Shown here piece after piece: positions 6,773 through 14,587 of a stretch of 29,523 nucleotides of DNA (the stretch's first letter is position 1; every line of letters starts with the position of its first letter). The notes beneath the pieces were generated by a model that worked only from the letters and a program-made list of their open reading frames with translations, was not told the origin of the DNA and made no database searches. The DNA comes from a virus, in IMG/VR virus record IMGVR_UViG_3300045995_000096, positions 1 to 29,523 of that record. One strand, written 5' to 3'. Position numbers and translations under genes: made by a program.

Positions 6773-6798
6773 AGCCCAGATCAATCTCTGGGCTTTTA
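6773..6798 (+). terminator. Rho-independent terminator at the end of the left operon
   Basis: A perfect 8-bp stem AGCCCAGA / TCTGGGCT with a 6-nt loop (TCAATC) runs straight into TTTTATT. It closes the + strand operon just where it meets the - strand genes. The last codons of the tiny - strand ORF (6796-6906) overlap its T-tract. No T-run is present on the other side, so it should work mainly for + transcription. Confidence 0.88.
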
Positions 6799-6906
6799 TT
6801 GCCTATCATCTTTAGAATTTTGCATTGAACTAAGACTTACTCCACCTATGGCAAATGGTGGAGTACCATGTTTTAACGTGTGCAGTAAAAAATCTATATA
6901 GTTCAT
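6796..6906 (-). CDS. Tiny hypothetical protein (36 aa), N-terminus like its neighbour
   Basis: A 36-residue ORF on the - strand (MNYIDFLLHTLKHGTPPFAI at its start), beginning 13 nt after the stop of the 62-aa gene. Its N-terminus resembles that of the 62-aa neighbour (xxIDxxLxxxxKGxP in both: IDFLLHTLKHGTP versus IDDYLQLVAKGSP), hinting at duplication or a shared binding motif. The ribosome site is weak (AAAAGTAAAAGT). An 8-bp inverted repeat ACTCCACC/GGTGGAGT at 6839-6864 lies inside the coding sequence. Function unknown. Confidence 0.4.
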   Translation of the reverse strand: MNYIDFLLHTLKHGTPPFAIGGVSLSSMQNSKDDRQ

Positions 6907-6919
6907 ACTTTTACTTTTA

Positions 6920-7108
6920 CTAAGTGCGTCGTTTGTCAATAACTCCCATCATTGGTGCTTGTAAGGCAAGTCCTGCCATTTTACCAGGGTCTTGCATATC
7001 TTGCATACTTGGTATATTATGATTAATATTACTTTTAAGTTGTTGCCATTGATTATTAAGCGGACTACCTTTAGCAACTAACTGCAAATAATCGTCTATT
7101 GCACTCAT
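6920..7108 (-). CDS. Small hypothetical protein (62 aa)
   Basis: A 62-residue protein, the first gene after the conserved leader element at 7140-7196. The N-terminus is IDDYLQLVAKGSPLNNQWQQ; the C-terminus is Met-rich and ends APMMGVIDKRRT. GGAA lies at a slightly long distance from the ATG. It sits just after the ejection-protein block in the same orientation but is separated from it by 139 nt with its own leader, so it may be transcribed separately. No family is recognised. Confidence 0.62.
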   Translation of the reverse strand: MSAIDDYLQLVAKGSPLNNQWQQLKSNINHNIPSMQDMQDPGKMAGLALQAPMMGVIDKRRT

Positions 7109-7139
7109 AAGATAATTTCCATTGTTAAAATATTCGATT

Positions 7140-7196
7140 TAAGAGATGATAATTATTATCTGATAGATTGATATAGATCATATAATTATCATTCAA
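7140..7196 (-). promoter_or_regulatory. Conserved leader/promoter element, copy A
   Basis: This 57-nt stretch (read on - strand) matches 27631-27687 (+ strand) at 49 of 57 positions without gaps. Both start TTGAAT and have TATCAA 17 nt later, which could be a weak sigma70-type promoter, and both end ATTATCATCTCTTA. An 11-bp inverted repeat (ATGATAATTAT at 7146-7156, ATAATTATCAT at 7182-7192) brackets the core. On the - strand, upstream of the element, is ACCCTGT, also found before the related element near 28645. It should drive or regulate the 62-aa and 36-aa genes. Confidence 0.6.
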
Positions 7197-7247
7197 CAGG
7201 GTCGATTCTCGTCATGATTTGGATATGATTATCATGATATATCTATC

Positions 7248-9530
7248 TCATTTTTCTTTATAATTATCTTTCAACCATTGTTGTGCTTTAGTCAGTTTAT
7301 CGCCAACGCCTTTAACTTGGCCTTCTACTGCATTATACGCCTCTGGCCATGGTTGAGCATACTCCTCTGCAGCTCTAGTATATAGTGCTGGGTCACCAAA
7401 GTTCTTGCCAGACGCATATTTTAGCAGACCGGTAGTAACTGGGTAACCATTAACATATGCACGCAAAGCCAGATTGGTAAGTCCAGATATAGGATTAGTC
7501 TCACTTGGTGATAGCAGACGTTGTAGTAATGTAGCTTTATCGTTAAGACCATGCTCATGAATACCCATACCAGATAAGTCACTACCAGCCTGGTGCGTCT
7601 GCATATAGTTAACTTTGGCCAACTTAAATAGAGTATTAAGATTGTCGCCAGCGCCTTCAGTTAAGAAACGCTTAGAGTCACTATTCAATGCATACTGACC
7701 AAATCTAGCCGGGTCAAATCTGCCTAATGGTGTAGTACCATGCTCCATCATCATATTAGCCAAAGCCCATTGTTCATTAGCCTTTTTAAATTCAGCCAAG
7801 TGCTCTGGCCCCATGCCACGCTCTACAGACTTGTCAAGAGTACTTAAGAATGGCCCTAATGCTCTAGCTTTACTATTGTCACCATTGTTATAGTACTTAC
7901 TAATGTCTTCTTTAAGTCTGCTACGTAGATCGGCAAAATCCTTGCCATTGACTGTAGATGGTGCTTGTTGACCAAGCGTGTTTACATTAGGCGCCATCAA
8001 CTTATCCATACGACGCTTATAGTCCATAGCGTCATTATAGATGTTCTTGCCTTCTATAGTTTTATCGCGCTCTAGTTGAGTAGTATGTGCAGATAGTACA
8101 TGCCTATCCATGGGGTCAAATACGCCAGTTGTACTAGCCTCTAATCTGTTGAAATTATCCTTAAGACCTTGAAGGTGTACCGTTAATTGCTCTGGGCCCA
8201 TAGAGTCGACTTGACCTCTCGGTATACCAAGTGCTTCATACGCTGTACGATTGGCGGCAATATCGTTACCATCCATAACTTCTTTTAATGGGCCTGCAAA
8301 GTTATTAGTGTTCTTCATACCAGCTTCAAAACGTTGATACTTTGGTATGCCATACTTTAGGCCAGGAGTTAACGTATAGCCACTGCGTGTAGCAAAGTCT
8401 AGCAAGTCTTTCTCGTGCGGAAACTTATCTCGCATGTTCGGTGAGTTAGCTAACCATGGTCTTGCAGCAGAGCCAATTAATGTGCCAAGAGCGGATGATA
8501 GCGCGCCCTCACCGGCGGTATGATCTGGATGCAGGGCACCCTCTATACCACCAAGCGCAGCTGAACCAACCATAGTGCCAGAACCGGCCATAAGTGGTGA
8601 CATACCTTGAACTCTATTGGCTCTACCTATGGCAGCATTCTCCATAGGCTTAACAACTTCTCTCTGTAGTCGTTTACCAATAGTTGCGTCTAGTATGGGA
8701 TTGTCTATGCTGGCTAATTTATTTACGACTCTAGACAGTACACCTTTGCCCTCATTAATAGCTGCGCTAGGTGTAAATGCCAATTTAGATATGACGGCTT
8801 CTGCGCCTTTAGCCAATTTTGGTCCTATTAGCGCACCATCAATCATGTAAGGTATTGAGCCACCTATCATCTCTGGCATACCAGAGTTCTCATTGCGTAT
8901 GGCGTTAAGTTGGTCTTTCTCTGCTCTATCTGCATCAATGGACTTTGATTCGTTTAGCCATTCGAGTGGTGTTTTAAATCCGGCCATACCGGATACTGTA
9001 TTACCTGCATGTTTTACACCAGTATATAACTTATCTATTTCTTCACCGGCCTCAATAGCAGCTCTACTATCTGGAAACTTGGTTACATACTTATTTATAG
9101 CTGGAGCCCAACCACCGGCTATAGGTATCATACCGGCAATATCCTGCGGAGATACTGCTGGTATATCTTGTAGGTCTTTATATTTTTGGTATGCAGCCGG
9201 GCCTTGTTTGTACGCAGATAGTTCTTTGCCAAATACGTCTGGCACAACATTAGAACCAGGTAAATGCTCCATTAAATCTTTAGTACTAGACTTAAATGCG
9301 TCTGGCACAATATTTTGCATATTACCAAGATGCTTGTTAAAAGTATCATTGGTACTAGGTACAACAGGCACGCTAGGAGTTGGCCTAGACTGCATACTAG
9401 TATATACGCCTTTAAGCTGACTATCGCTCATGTCTGATACAGGCGTCTTCTGTAGTGCAGTTTCCTTTGGCGCCACATATTGCGCGTGTGCAGCCATTAA
9501 ATCTTCGTCGCTCATTTCAGAAACTTTCAT
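7248..9530 (-). CDS. Large internal virion (DNA-ejection) protein
   Basis: A 760-residue protein, the last and largest of the virion operon. The N-terminus has two short similar units (VSEMSDEDLM and VSDMSDSQLK), then a disordered Pro/Thr linker. The middle holds Ala/Gly-rich amphipathic or hydrophobic helices (about 225-250, and 310-360 with SGTMVGSAALGGIEGAL), and the rest is helical and charged. This layout fits podovirus ejection proteins (comparable in position to T7 gp16 or P22 gp16/gp20) that leave the capsid and span the envelope; the identification is by context. No lytic transglycosylase motif was seen. It starts by ATGA overlap with the previous gene. Confidence 0.7.
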   Translation of the reverse strand: MKVSEMSDEDLMAAHAQYVAPKETALQKTPVSDMSDSQLKGVYTSMQSRPTPSVPVVPSTNDTFNKHLGNMQNIVPDAFKSSTKDLMEHLPGSNVVPDVFGKELSAYKQGPAAYQKYKDLQDIPAVSPQDIAGMIPIAGGWAPAINKYVTKFPDSRAAIEAGEEIDKLYTGVKHAGNTVSGMAGFKTPLEWLNESKSIDADRAEKDQLNAIRNENSGMPEMIGGSIPYMIDGALIGPKLAKGAEAVISKLAFTPSAAINEGKGVLSRVVNKLASIDNPILDATIGKRLQREVVKPMENAAIGRANRVQGMSPLMAGSGTMVGSAALGGIEGALHPDHTAGEGALSSALGTLIGSAARPWLANSPNMRDKFPHEKDLLDFATRSGYTLTPGLKYGIPKYQRFEAGMKNTNNFAGPLKEVMDGNDIAANRTAYEALGIPRGQVDSMGPEQLTVHLQGLKDNFNRLEASTTGVFDPMDRHVLSAHTTQLERDKTIEGKNIYNDAMDYKRRMDKLMAPNVNTLGQQAPSTVNGKDFADLRSRLKEDISKYYNNGDNSKARALGPFLSTLDKSVERGMGPEHLAEFKKANEQWALANMMMEHGTTPLGRFDPARFGQYALNSDSKRFLTEGAGDNLNTLFKLAKVNYMQTHQAGSDLSGMGIHEHGLNDKATLLQRLLSPSETNPISGLTNLALRAYVNGYPVTTGLLKYASGKNFGDPALYTRAAEEYAQPWPEAYNAVEGQVKGVGDKLTKAQQWLKDNYKEK

Positions 9531-10708
9531 TTTAGTAGACCTCTACGCCTCATTTCAGCTTCAATCTCTTTACCACTATCTGGTGATAAGGCAGGTATAA
9601 CTTCAGGTGCAGATTTTACTTCATCAGCAATACCAGGTCCAGCACGTTTTTTCAAATCATTAGCGACAGAGCCCATTTCCTGTATCTTAGACGCTATAGT
9701 CTTTTTGTCATCACCCCATTTTGGTACCATAGCTTCTGCCTTAGTCTCTTGCTCTTTTTCTGAGAACCCAGAGCCAGACATACTATGAATAATGGCAGTA
9801 AGTGCCTGTGATCTTTGCTGGTTAAATGCTTGCCTATCTGGCGATACATTAGAGTTAGCCAAAGGAGACACAAATGGTATGCCAAGACCGCTAACAGTGT
9901 CTGCGGCAAAGTCTTTCATACTGTCAGCAGGTTGAGTAGCTATGAAGTCTAAGTTATTCTTCATGTGCTCTACGGCCCTATTTAAGCCACCATAGAACAT
10001 GCCAGATTTGGCCTGGTCTTCTGTAACTGATACTGGATGCTGCACCAACTCGCCAGTTTTAGTATTTTTGGTTGCAGGTATCTTTGGACTAAAGCCCCAA
10101 TCAAGTTTTTCTGCGTCTGTAGCAGGCCGCATCTGCGTGCCATTACCCATATCAATATTAACGCCAGAACTTGGCTTCCATGGCTCACCAATAGCTTGTG
10201 GACCATTAGGCCCCATTACTGCGTTAGTTCTATAGCCTTCCTTGCCAGGTACGCCCATTTCCATGTAATGTGGAGCCACTGGTGCCCTAGGTGCAAATTG
10301 GTCATTGAGCATAGCCATACCAAATGGGCGTGTTACTTTGTTGGACATTAGCCCTGACATAACTTCTTCTGGTGTTTTTTGACCGCCCAAGTAACCTTCA
10401 CCAGGAGTCGCATCATGTGCGCCCATTAACGGGGTCGGCACCCTGTCTGTGCCAACATTACCCATCAAACTTTTCACTAATTGGTCAGCATCTAGTTCAT
10501 CCTTATTTGACTTAGATTGGCCCATCATATGCATTAGCATACTAGTATCAGCACCTCTACTTTCTGGCAAAGGTGCTGCTTGAGGCATTTGAACTTGGCC
10601 CTGCGACAAAAATGATAGTAGCGTACCAAGACCAGCCATAGAGTCTTGTTGCGGTGCTTGTCTTTTTACAATATCGCCACTCAGCATATCTTGTATGGTA
10701 AGTCCCAT
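9527..10708 (-). CDS. Internal virion/ejection protein
   Basis: A 393-residue protein. The N-terminal third is Gln/Met/Pro-rich and probably disordered (contains MAGLGTLLSFLSQGQVQMPQ). The middle contains GVPGKEGYRTNAVMGPNG, and a helical part (about 240-340) ends in a charged tail EIEAEMRRRGLLK. The composition and the place between two other ejection-type proteins support an internal virion role. No enzyme motif is visible. The stop overlaps the next ATG (ATGA), and GGAGG lies upstream of the start. Confidence 0.65.
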   Translation of the reverse strand: MGLTIQDMLSGDIVKRQAPQQDSMAGLGTLLSFLSQGQVQMPQAAPLPESRGADTSMLMHMMGQSKSNKDELDADQLVKSLMGNVGTDRVPTPLMGAHDATPGEGYLGGQKTPEEVMSGLMSNKVTRPFGMAMLNDQFAPRAPVAPHYMEMGVPGKEGYRTNAVMGPNGPQAIGEPWKPSSGVNIDMGNGTQMRPATDAEKLDWGFSPKIPATKNTKTGELVQHPVSVTEDQAKSGMFYGGLNRAVEHMKNNLDFIATQPADSMKDFAADTVSGLGIPFVSPLANSNVSPDRQAFNQQRSQALTAIIHSMSGSGFSEKEQETKAEAMVPKWGDDKKTIASKIQEMGSVANDLKKRAGPGIADEVKSAPEVIPALSPDSGKEIEAEMRRRGLLK

Positions 10709-10709
10709 A

Positions 10710-11087
10710 TTAGCCTCCAGAAAGAAGTTTTAGCAATGCAGATAAGTCAATATTGCTATTGGTAACCGGCTGCATACCATTTTGGGCGGTTGAATGCTGC
10801 TGCGCCACAGGCATTTGCATTTGAGCTGGTTGTATTTGCTGATGCTGTTGCTGTGGTGCTTGTTGCATTGCACTTTGCATAATCTGTGCAAATATAGGGT
10901 TCTGTTGTTGCGCACCACCTGTCATGTCTTGGTAACTCTCTATGCCATGTGCGCCAGCGCTGCTTTGTGGTGGGTTCTTCATTATTGACTGCAACATACC
11001 ACTGCCGCTGCCGCCTTTAGAAGAACTGGCACCACTACCGCCACTACCGCCAATCATCTTCATTATACTACCAAATAGTGCACCCAT
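10710..11087 (-). CDS. Gln/Met/Gly-rich small virion protein
   Basis: A 125-residue low-complexity protein. Residues 1-40 are a short hydrophobic start (MGALFGSIMKMIGG) plus a Gly/Ser-rich run. The middle is Gln-rich (APQQQHQQIQPAQMQMPVAQ), and it ends with a small hydrophobic helix SALLKLLSGG. Such sequences are typical of podovirus ejection proteins. It starts as TAATG on the previous stop with GGAGG upstream. Confidence 0.6.
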   Translation of the reverse strand: MGALFGSIMKMIGGSGGSGASSSKGGSGSGMLQSIMKNPPQSSAGAHGIESYQDMTGGAQQQNPIFAQIMQSAMQQAPQQQHQQIQPAQMQMPVAQQHSTAQNGMQPVTNSNIDLSALLKLLSGG

Positions 11088-11935
11088 TATGAACCTCCTA
11101 TCCCACCGCCTTTACCTTTACTATTAGACGAGCCGGAACCATAGCTAGAACCACTAGATAGCACGGTAGGCGAGCCTATTACATTTGCGTAATTACTCAT
11201 ATTTTGCCATGGCATCATAGTTGGTGCAAATGAACCCATACCAAGATTTTGCATAGCACTGCCTTGATTAAGGGCATTATTCGTTGTCTGCTGTTGCTGC
11301 CCAAGCATACCACTCATCATCTGCTGACGTGCCAACGTATTGCTATCAGCAGCTTGTGCAATACCAAGTTTGTTGTTTAAGTCAGTATTAAACGTATCAT
11401 AACCAAGATTTGCTTCGGTATTTTGCAAGTTCTTGTTGTTTAGGCTTTGATTAAGTGCGTCAGTAACACCTTGGCGACTACTGCCGCTCATGCCTGCCGC
11501 TTCTGCTACGCCTGCGTTGGCAGCTTGTTGCTGGCCATTTAGACGAGTGTTAGTATCCTCCAAACTGCTACGCATAGCATCTAAAGAGCTATTGCCATTA
11601 CCACCCATGATACCGTTGTATACTTGCTGAGTATTAGATGGACCAGAGTCTGACCTGTTTATAGAGTCCATTAAACTCTTACCAATACCAAGATCACCAT
11701 ATGCACCGCCTTGCAAGCTATCTTGATATTCAGGTAGTGCAGAATTATTTACCTGGTTTACATAGTTAGACACGCCAGGTACTTGTTGCTGTGTGGCATT
11801 ATTAGTTTGACCAAACGTCTTAAGTGCTTGACCATATAACTGCTTAAGTGCAGTCTTTTGAAACTCAGGTATGTTTTGAGCAAAGCTACTGTTGTTGCTC
11901 ATGTTACTGCTAGATGTATTTTTATGGCCGCCCAC
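11087..11935 (-). CDS. Internal virion/ejection-type protein, Asn/Gln/Ser-rich
   Basis: A 282-residue protein starting with GTG (GGAG six nt before it; no suitable ATG earlier). It is rich in Asn, Gln, Ser and Gly, with a helical middle (about 150-225: GVAEAAGMSGSSRQGVTDAL and following) and a Gly/Ser tail (SSGSSYGSGSSNSKGKGGGI). It lies next to a gp13-like protein and other ejection-type proteins, which is the usual place for podovirus internal virion proteins. No enzymatic motif is visible. It ends TAATG into the next gene. Confidence 0.65.
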   Translation of the reverse strand: MGGHKNTSSSNMSNNSSFAQNIPEFQKTALKQLYGQALKTFGQTNNATQQQVPGVSNYVNQVNNSALPEYQDSLQGGAYGDLGIGKSLMDSINRSDSGPSNTQQVYNGIMGGNGNSSLDAMRSSLEDTNTRLNGQQQAANAGVAEAAGMSGSSRQGVTDALNQSLNNKNLQNTEANLGYDTFNTDLNNKLGIAQAADSNTLARQQMMSGMLGQQQQTTNNALNQGSAMQNLGMGSFAPTMMPWQNMSNYANVIGSPTVLSSGSSYGSGSSNSKGKGGGIGGS

Positions 11936-11936
11936 G

Positions 11937-12374
11937 TTATTCTCCTACGTCACATTTTATTACAGTGGTAATATCAGTCCATCCGAGTGCTTTTAGTCTA
12001 CGTAGCCAACCTTTACGCGAAGCCAGGCCGCGCAACTCTGTGCAGTTGAAGTCTTTTGCTATTGCTTTAGCAACAATGAAAAATTGGTCTATCCATAAGT
12101 CCATCTCAGTACCTCCAACAACCGGTATGTACAATGCTCGTAAACCGCTATCAAATTCCATAATATCCAAAATATTAACTGCTATTATTTCTGGGCCCTT
12201 GCATACGGCCACTATAAGCGTTTCGCCTATAAGAGCCCTGCGCTTTACACCAGCACAAGTTATCTCACCATTGGCAACCTCTACTACTAATTGTACTAGT
12301 GGCTCAAACTTATACCATAAAGGCTCTATAAGAGTAATTGGTATAGCAGCTATAACGTAGCCTGTAGTATTCAT
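11937..12374 (-). CDS. GNAT-like virion assembly protein (T7 gp13-like)
   Basis: 145 residues from the ATG at 12374, chosen because it makes an ATGA overlap with the previous stop; an in-frame ATG 15 nt further up would lie deeper in that gene. The C-terminal half (IDQFFIVAKAIAKDFNCTEL, then RGLASRKGWLRRLKALGW) resembles the acetyltransferase-like fold of phage proteins related to T7 gp13, where the 'a...Gc..l...gR.GW.r.L...G' pattern is common. T7 gp13 is needed for assembly of the internal core. Acetyl-CoA binding is not evident. Recognition is by eye. Confidence 0.62.
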   Translation of the reverse strand: MNTTGYVIAAIPITLIEPLWYKFEPLVQLVVEVANGEITCAGVKRRALIGETLIVAVCKGPEIIAVNILDIMEFDSGLRALYIPVVGGTEMDLWIDQFFIVAKAIAKDFNCTELRGLASRKGWLRRLKALGWTDITTVIKCDVGE

Positions 12375-12742
12375 CCTAAAAATCCCCATGTAAATGTTGT
12401 GCCAGTGCCTGTACCAGGGCCAGTGGCAATGAACGTTGTTCCTACAGTATTTACGCCGCCTACTAGTAAGTAGTTGGTAGTACCTATAGATATAATTGTA
12501 TAACTAGTGCCAGTTGTAAATGAACCTGCTGGAACCAATTTGTAAATCCAAGCACCTATAGTGGTAATCCACGTACCGACTAATGCTTTAAAGTAGTAAA
12601 CTTTACCAGCCACTGGTTTAGTTGGTAGCGATGTCAAACCAGGTAGCACTTGTGAGCCATCTATTTGACTTTGTAGTTTAAGTAGCTGGCGAACCAAGTA
12701 CTCTGATAATTCGGCCTTAGTACCATCTGGTGGTTGTTCCAT
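12371..12742 (-). CDS. Small tail-associated protein with Gly/Thr-rich domain
   Basis: A 123-residue protein. Residues about 70-118 (PAGSFTTGTSYTIISIGTTN, then VGTTFIATGPGTGTGTTFTW) match the 'G..Y.I..iGTT.f...G....vGt.F.atG.gtGtG' beta repeat that recurs in phage tail and fibre proteins. The N-terminus is helical (AELSEYLVRQLLKLQSQI) and could trimerise or anchor it. It starts as TAATG on the nozzle-like gene and ends as ATGA on the gp13-like gene, so it is translated with the tail genes. Confidence 0.65.
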   Translation of the reverse strand: MEQPPDGTKAELSEYLVRQLLKLQSQIDGSQVLPGLTSLPTKPVAGKVYYFKALVGTWITTIGAWIYKLVPAGSFTTGTSYTIISIGTTNYLLVGGVNTVGTTFIATGPGTGTGTTFTWGFLG

Positions 12743-14313
12743 TATCTGGCTCCGTCGATCACATATTCAATATCCATGCCAGTAAGAATGAATGGGTTCA
12801 CACCAACACTCTCAATGCGCCAAGATAGCAGAGTACCGGTGGTTCGTATATCAACTTTACGATTGGTATTAGGATTGAATAGTACTGCCGGCTTCCATCT
12901 TATAGGAGCGCCGACGAATGACTGTGAGCCGAGTTGTATACTTACATCGCCACCACAAGTCATATGCGGATATACAGATTGCGTAGTAATAGCAACTTCT
13001 TGGCCTTCAACAGCTATACTCAACCTCTCAACTACTGTATTTTGTGTGGTAGCACCATCGTCAACCTCAAGAGAGTATATAGCACTTGTAGCCCTATCAA
13101 CGCCAACTATACCACTGGAAAACTTAGATGTCGGGTCATAGTTCCACACGGACATTATGTTGGCCCATGTATTAGTAATACTAGCCCACGTCAATGGTGT
13201 GGAAAGTATAGGCCCAACAGTCATTGCTGTATGTATGCCAGTCAACGACCGTACCGCCAATGTGCCTTCAATATAATTATATACAATAACCGTAGATGGT
13301 AGTGTATAGCCACTTTCTGGGTAGCAAAACCAAATCTCTTTTGTCAATGGGTTGGTGATAGCATATGAATTGGCGTAGTTAGAACTATCGAGATTGTCTG
13401 CATATTTGGATTTTAACTTACCGTACAATATAGACTTCACACTATTGCCGTCATTCATCATTATGTCTGCATCAGACATAAAATAATGCGTGCCTAATGC
13501 TTCTACCACACAGTTCTTAGCCAGTAGTCCATGGCTATCAGTTAGCAATCTACGCTTCCAAATGAACTCACCGCCAACATTATCCAATATGTGTATGCTA
13601 CGTTCTGAATATAGGCAGAACGCGTCGCGTAACGATAGGCCATCAATTAACTCACCGCCATTGCCACTAATGGAAGCCTTACCAGCTATAGCACTTAAGT
13701 CTGTTTCATCCCACGTAGATGGTAACCCATTGGTATCTGCAGGGTGTGACCAACGATACGTAGTAGGTAATTTAGTAGCTCCCTCTGTTAAATTTAGTGC
13801 AAATAAATAGTTACCATGTGAGCGCATTATTTTTGCGCTATAGCCCTTAGTTTGCCATGTAACACCGGCGCTGAAGTTTAACGCTACAAGTTTGGTTGCA
13901 ACTTGCTGTGGAGACCAGTATTCTGGGTACCATTGCGGGTTGTTAACAATTGGTATCTGGCCTAATTTGCAACTATGCCATAACAATTCATCGTTGGAAC
14001 CCAATGCACTATAGTTGGTCGATGCGGCCGATGTTATATCAGACCAAGTGGTTCCATCGAACGCGTACGCACGAGTCCTGCCAAGTAGCACGTAATAAGT
14101 GATTGCAGAACCTGGCACGCGTATTATGTGTGACGCAAAGAAGTTACTAGGCGGTGTTGCTAATAATTTCTGTGCTTTGAATGACTTTATTTTTCCATTA
14201 ACTAGTCGTATATTGCTACCAAACGTGATAGTTTCTGGCGGCAAATCACAATGCTCCAAATCAGCATTTATGCTTTGGGAGCCTAAACTATTGAGTCTTA
14301 GTGGCGATGACAT
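12742..14313 (-). CDS. Tail nozzle / stabilisation-type protein
   Basis: A 523-residue beta-rich protein with many Trp/Tyr strands and repeated 'NP...YW' and 'W.s..D' features (VNNPQWYPEYWSPQ; WSHPADTNGLPSTWDETDLS). This looks like the beta-propeller of podovirus tail-tube closure proteins (P22 gp10 or T7 gp12-like). The order adaptor - fibre - nozzle supports this. The C-terminal 150 residues form a beta domain ending MDIEYVIDGAR. Expected place is below the adaptor ring at the tail tip. No catalytic motif is seen, and the assignment is by length, composition and context. Confidence 0.65.
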   Translation of the reverse strand: MSSPLRLNSLGSQSINADLEHCDLPPETITFGSNIRLVNGKIKSFKAQKLLATPPSNFFASHIIRVPGSAITYYVLLGRTRAYAFDGTTWSDITSAASTNYSALGSNDELLWHSCKLGQIPIVNNPQWYPEYWSPQQVATKLVALNFSAGVTWQTKGYSAKIMRSHGNYLFALNLTEGATKLPTTYRWSHPADTNGLPSTWDETDLSAIAGKASISGNGGELIDGLSLRDAFCLYSERSIHILDNVGGEFIWKRRLLTDSHGLLAKNCVVEALGTHYFMSDADIMMNDGNSVKSILYGKLKSKYADNLDSSNYANSYAITNPLTKEIWFCYPESGYTLPSTVIVYNYIEGTLAVRSLTGIHTAMTVGPILSTPLTWASITNTWANIMSVWNYDPTSKFSSGIVGVDRATSAIYSLEVDDGATTQNTVVERLSIAVEGQEVAITTQSVYPHMTCGGDVSIQLGSQSFVGAPIRWKPAVLFNPNTNRKVDIRTTGTLLSWRIESVGVNPFILTGMDIEYVIDGAR

Positions 14314-14314
14314 A

Positions 14315-14584
14315 TTAGTTAAAAAATGTGGCTAAGTCAGCAGTAGGTATAGTACCTGCCGCAATATACGCATCTGCTTTGGTGGCTGCATAAATATCTA
14401 CCATAGTTTTGAATTTGGCCTTTATCAATATCTTAGCACCGTCATCGCCAGCTTTAAGGGCATCCACTATAGTCTGTTTATCGGCCACGGTCAGTGCTGC
14501 AAAACCTGCATCCAGGTCGGCAATACCAAGGGATGCCCATTTGGCATTCGCTATATTCGCAATCAACTTATCTCTTATAGTCAT
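14315..14584 (-). CDS. Small hypothetical virion-region protein
   Basis: An 89-residue soluble helical protein, Ala/Asp-rich (DLDAGFAALTVADKQTIVDA). It lies between the fibre-like and nozzle-like genes with only 1-3 nt gaps, so it belongs to the tail operon and may be a small structural or accessory protein. No family is recognised. Confidence 0.65.
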   Translation of the reverse strand: MTIRDKLIANIANAKWASLGIADLDAGFAALTVADKQTIVDALKAGDDGAKILIKAKFKTMVDIYAATKADAYIAAGTIPTADLATFFN

Positions 14585-14587
14585 AAA

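Noticed and set aside
6839-6864. ACTCCACC/GGTGGAGT inverted repeat as a terminator
   Set aside because: The stem is good but no T-run follows on either strand, and it lies inside the 36-aa reading frame.
7197-7247. Terminator after the ejection-protein operon
   Set aside because: There are AT-rich palindromic bits around GATATGATTATCATGATATA, but no GC stem with a T-tract, so I did not call one.
8893-9420. 175-aa + strand ORF
   Set aside because: It lies wholly opposite the 760-aa ejection-type gene, has no plausible operon or ribosome site, and looks like a reverse-strand shadow.
11937-12389. Upstream ATG (12389) for the gp13-like protein
   Set aside because: The ATG at 12374 gives the ATGA overlap used by neighbours; the longer form adds only five residues and a deeper overlap.
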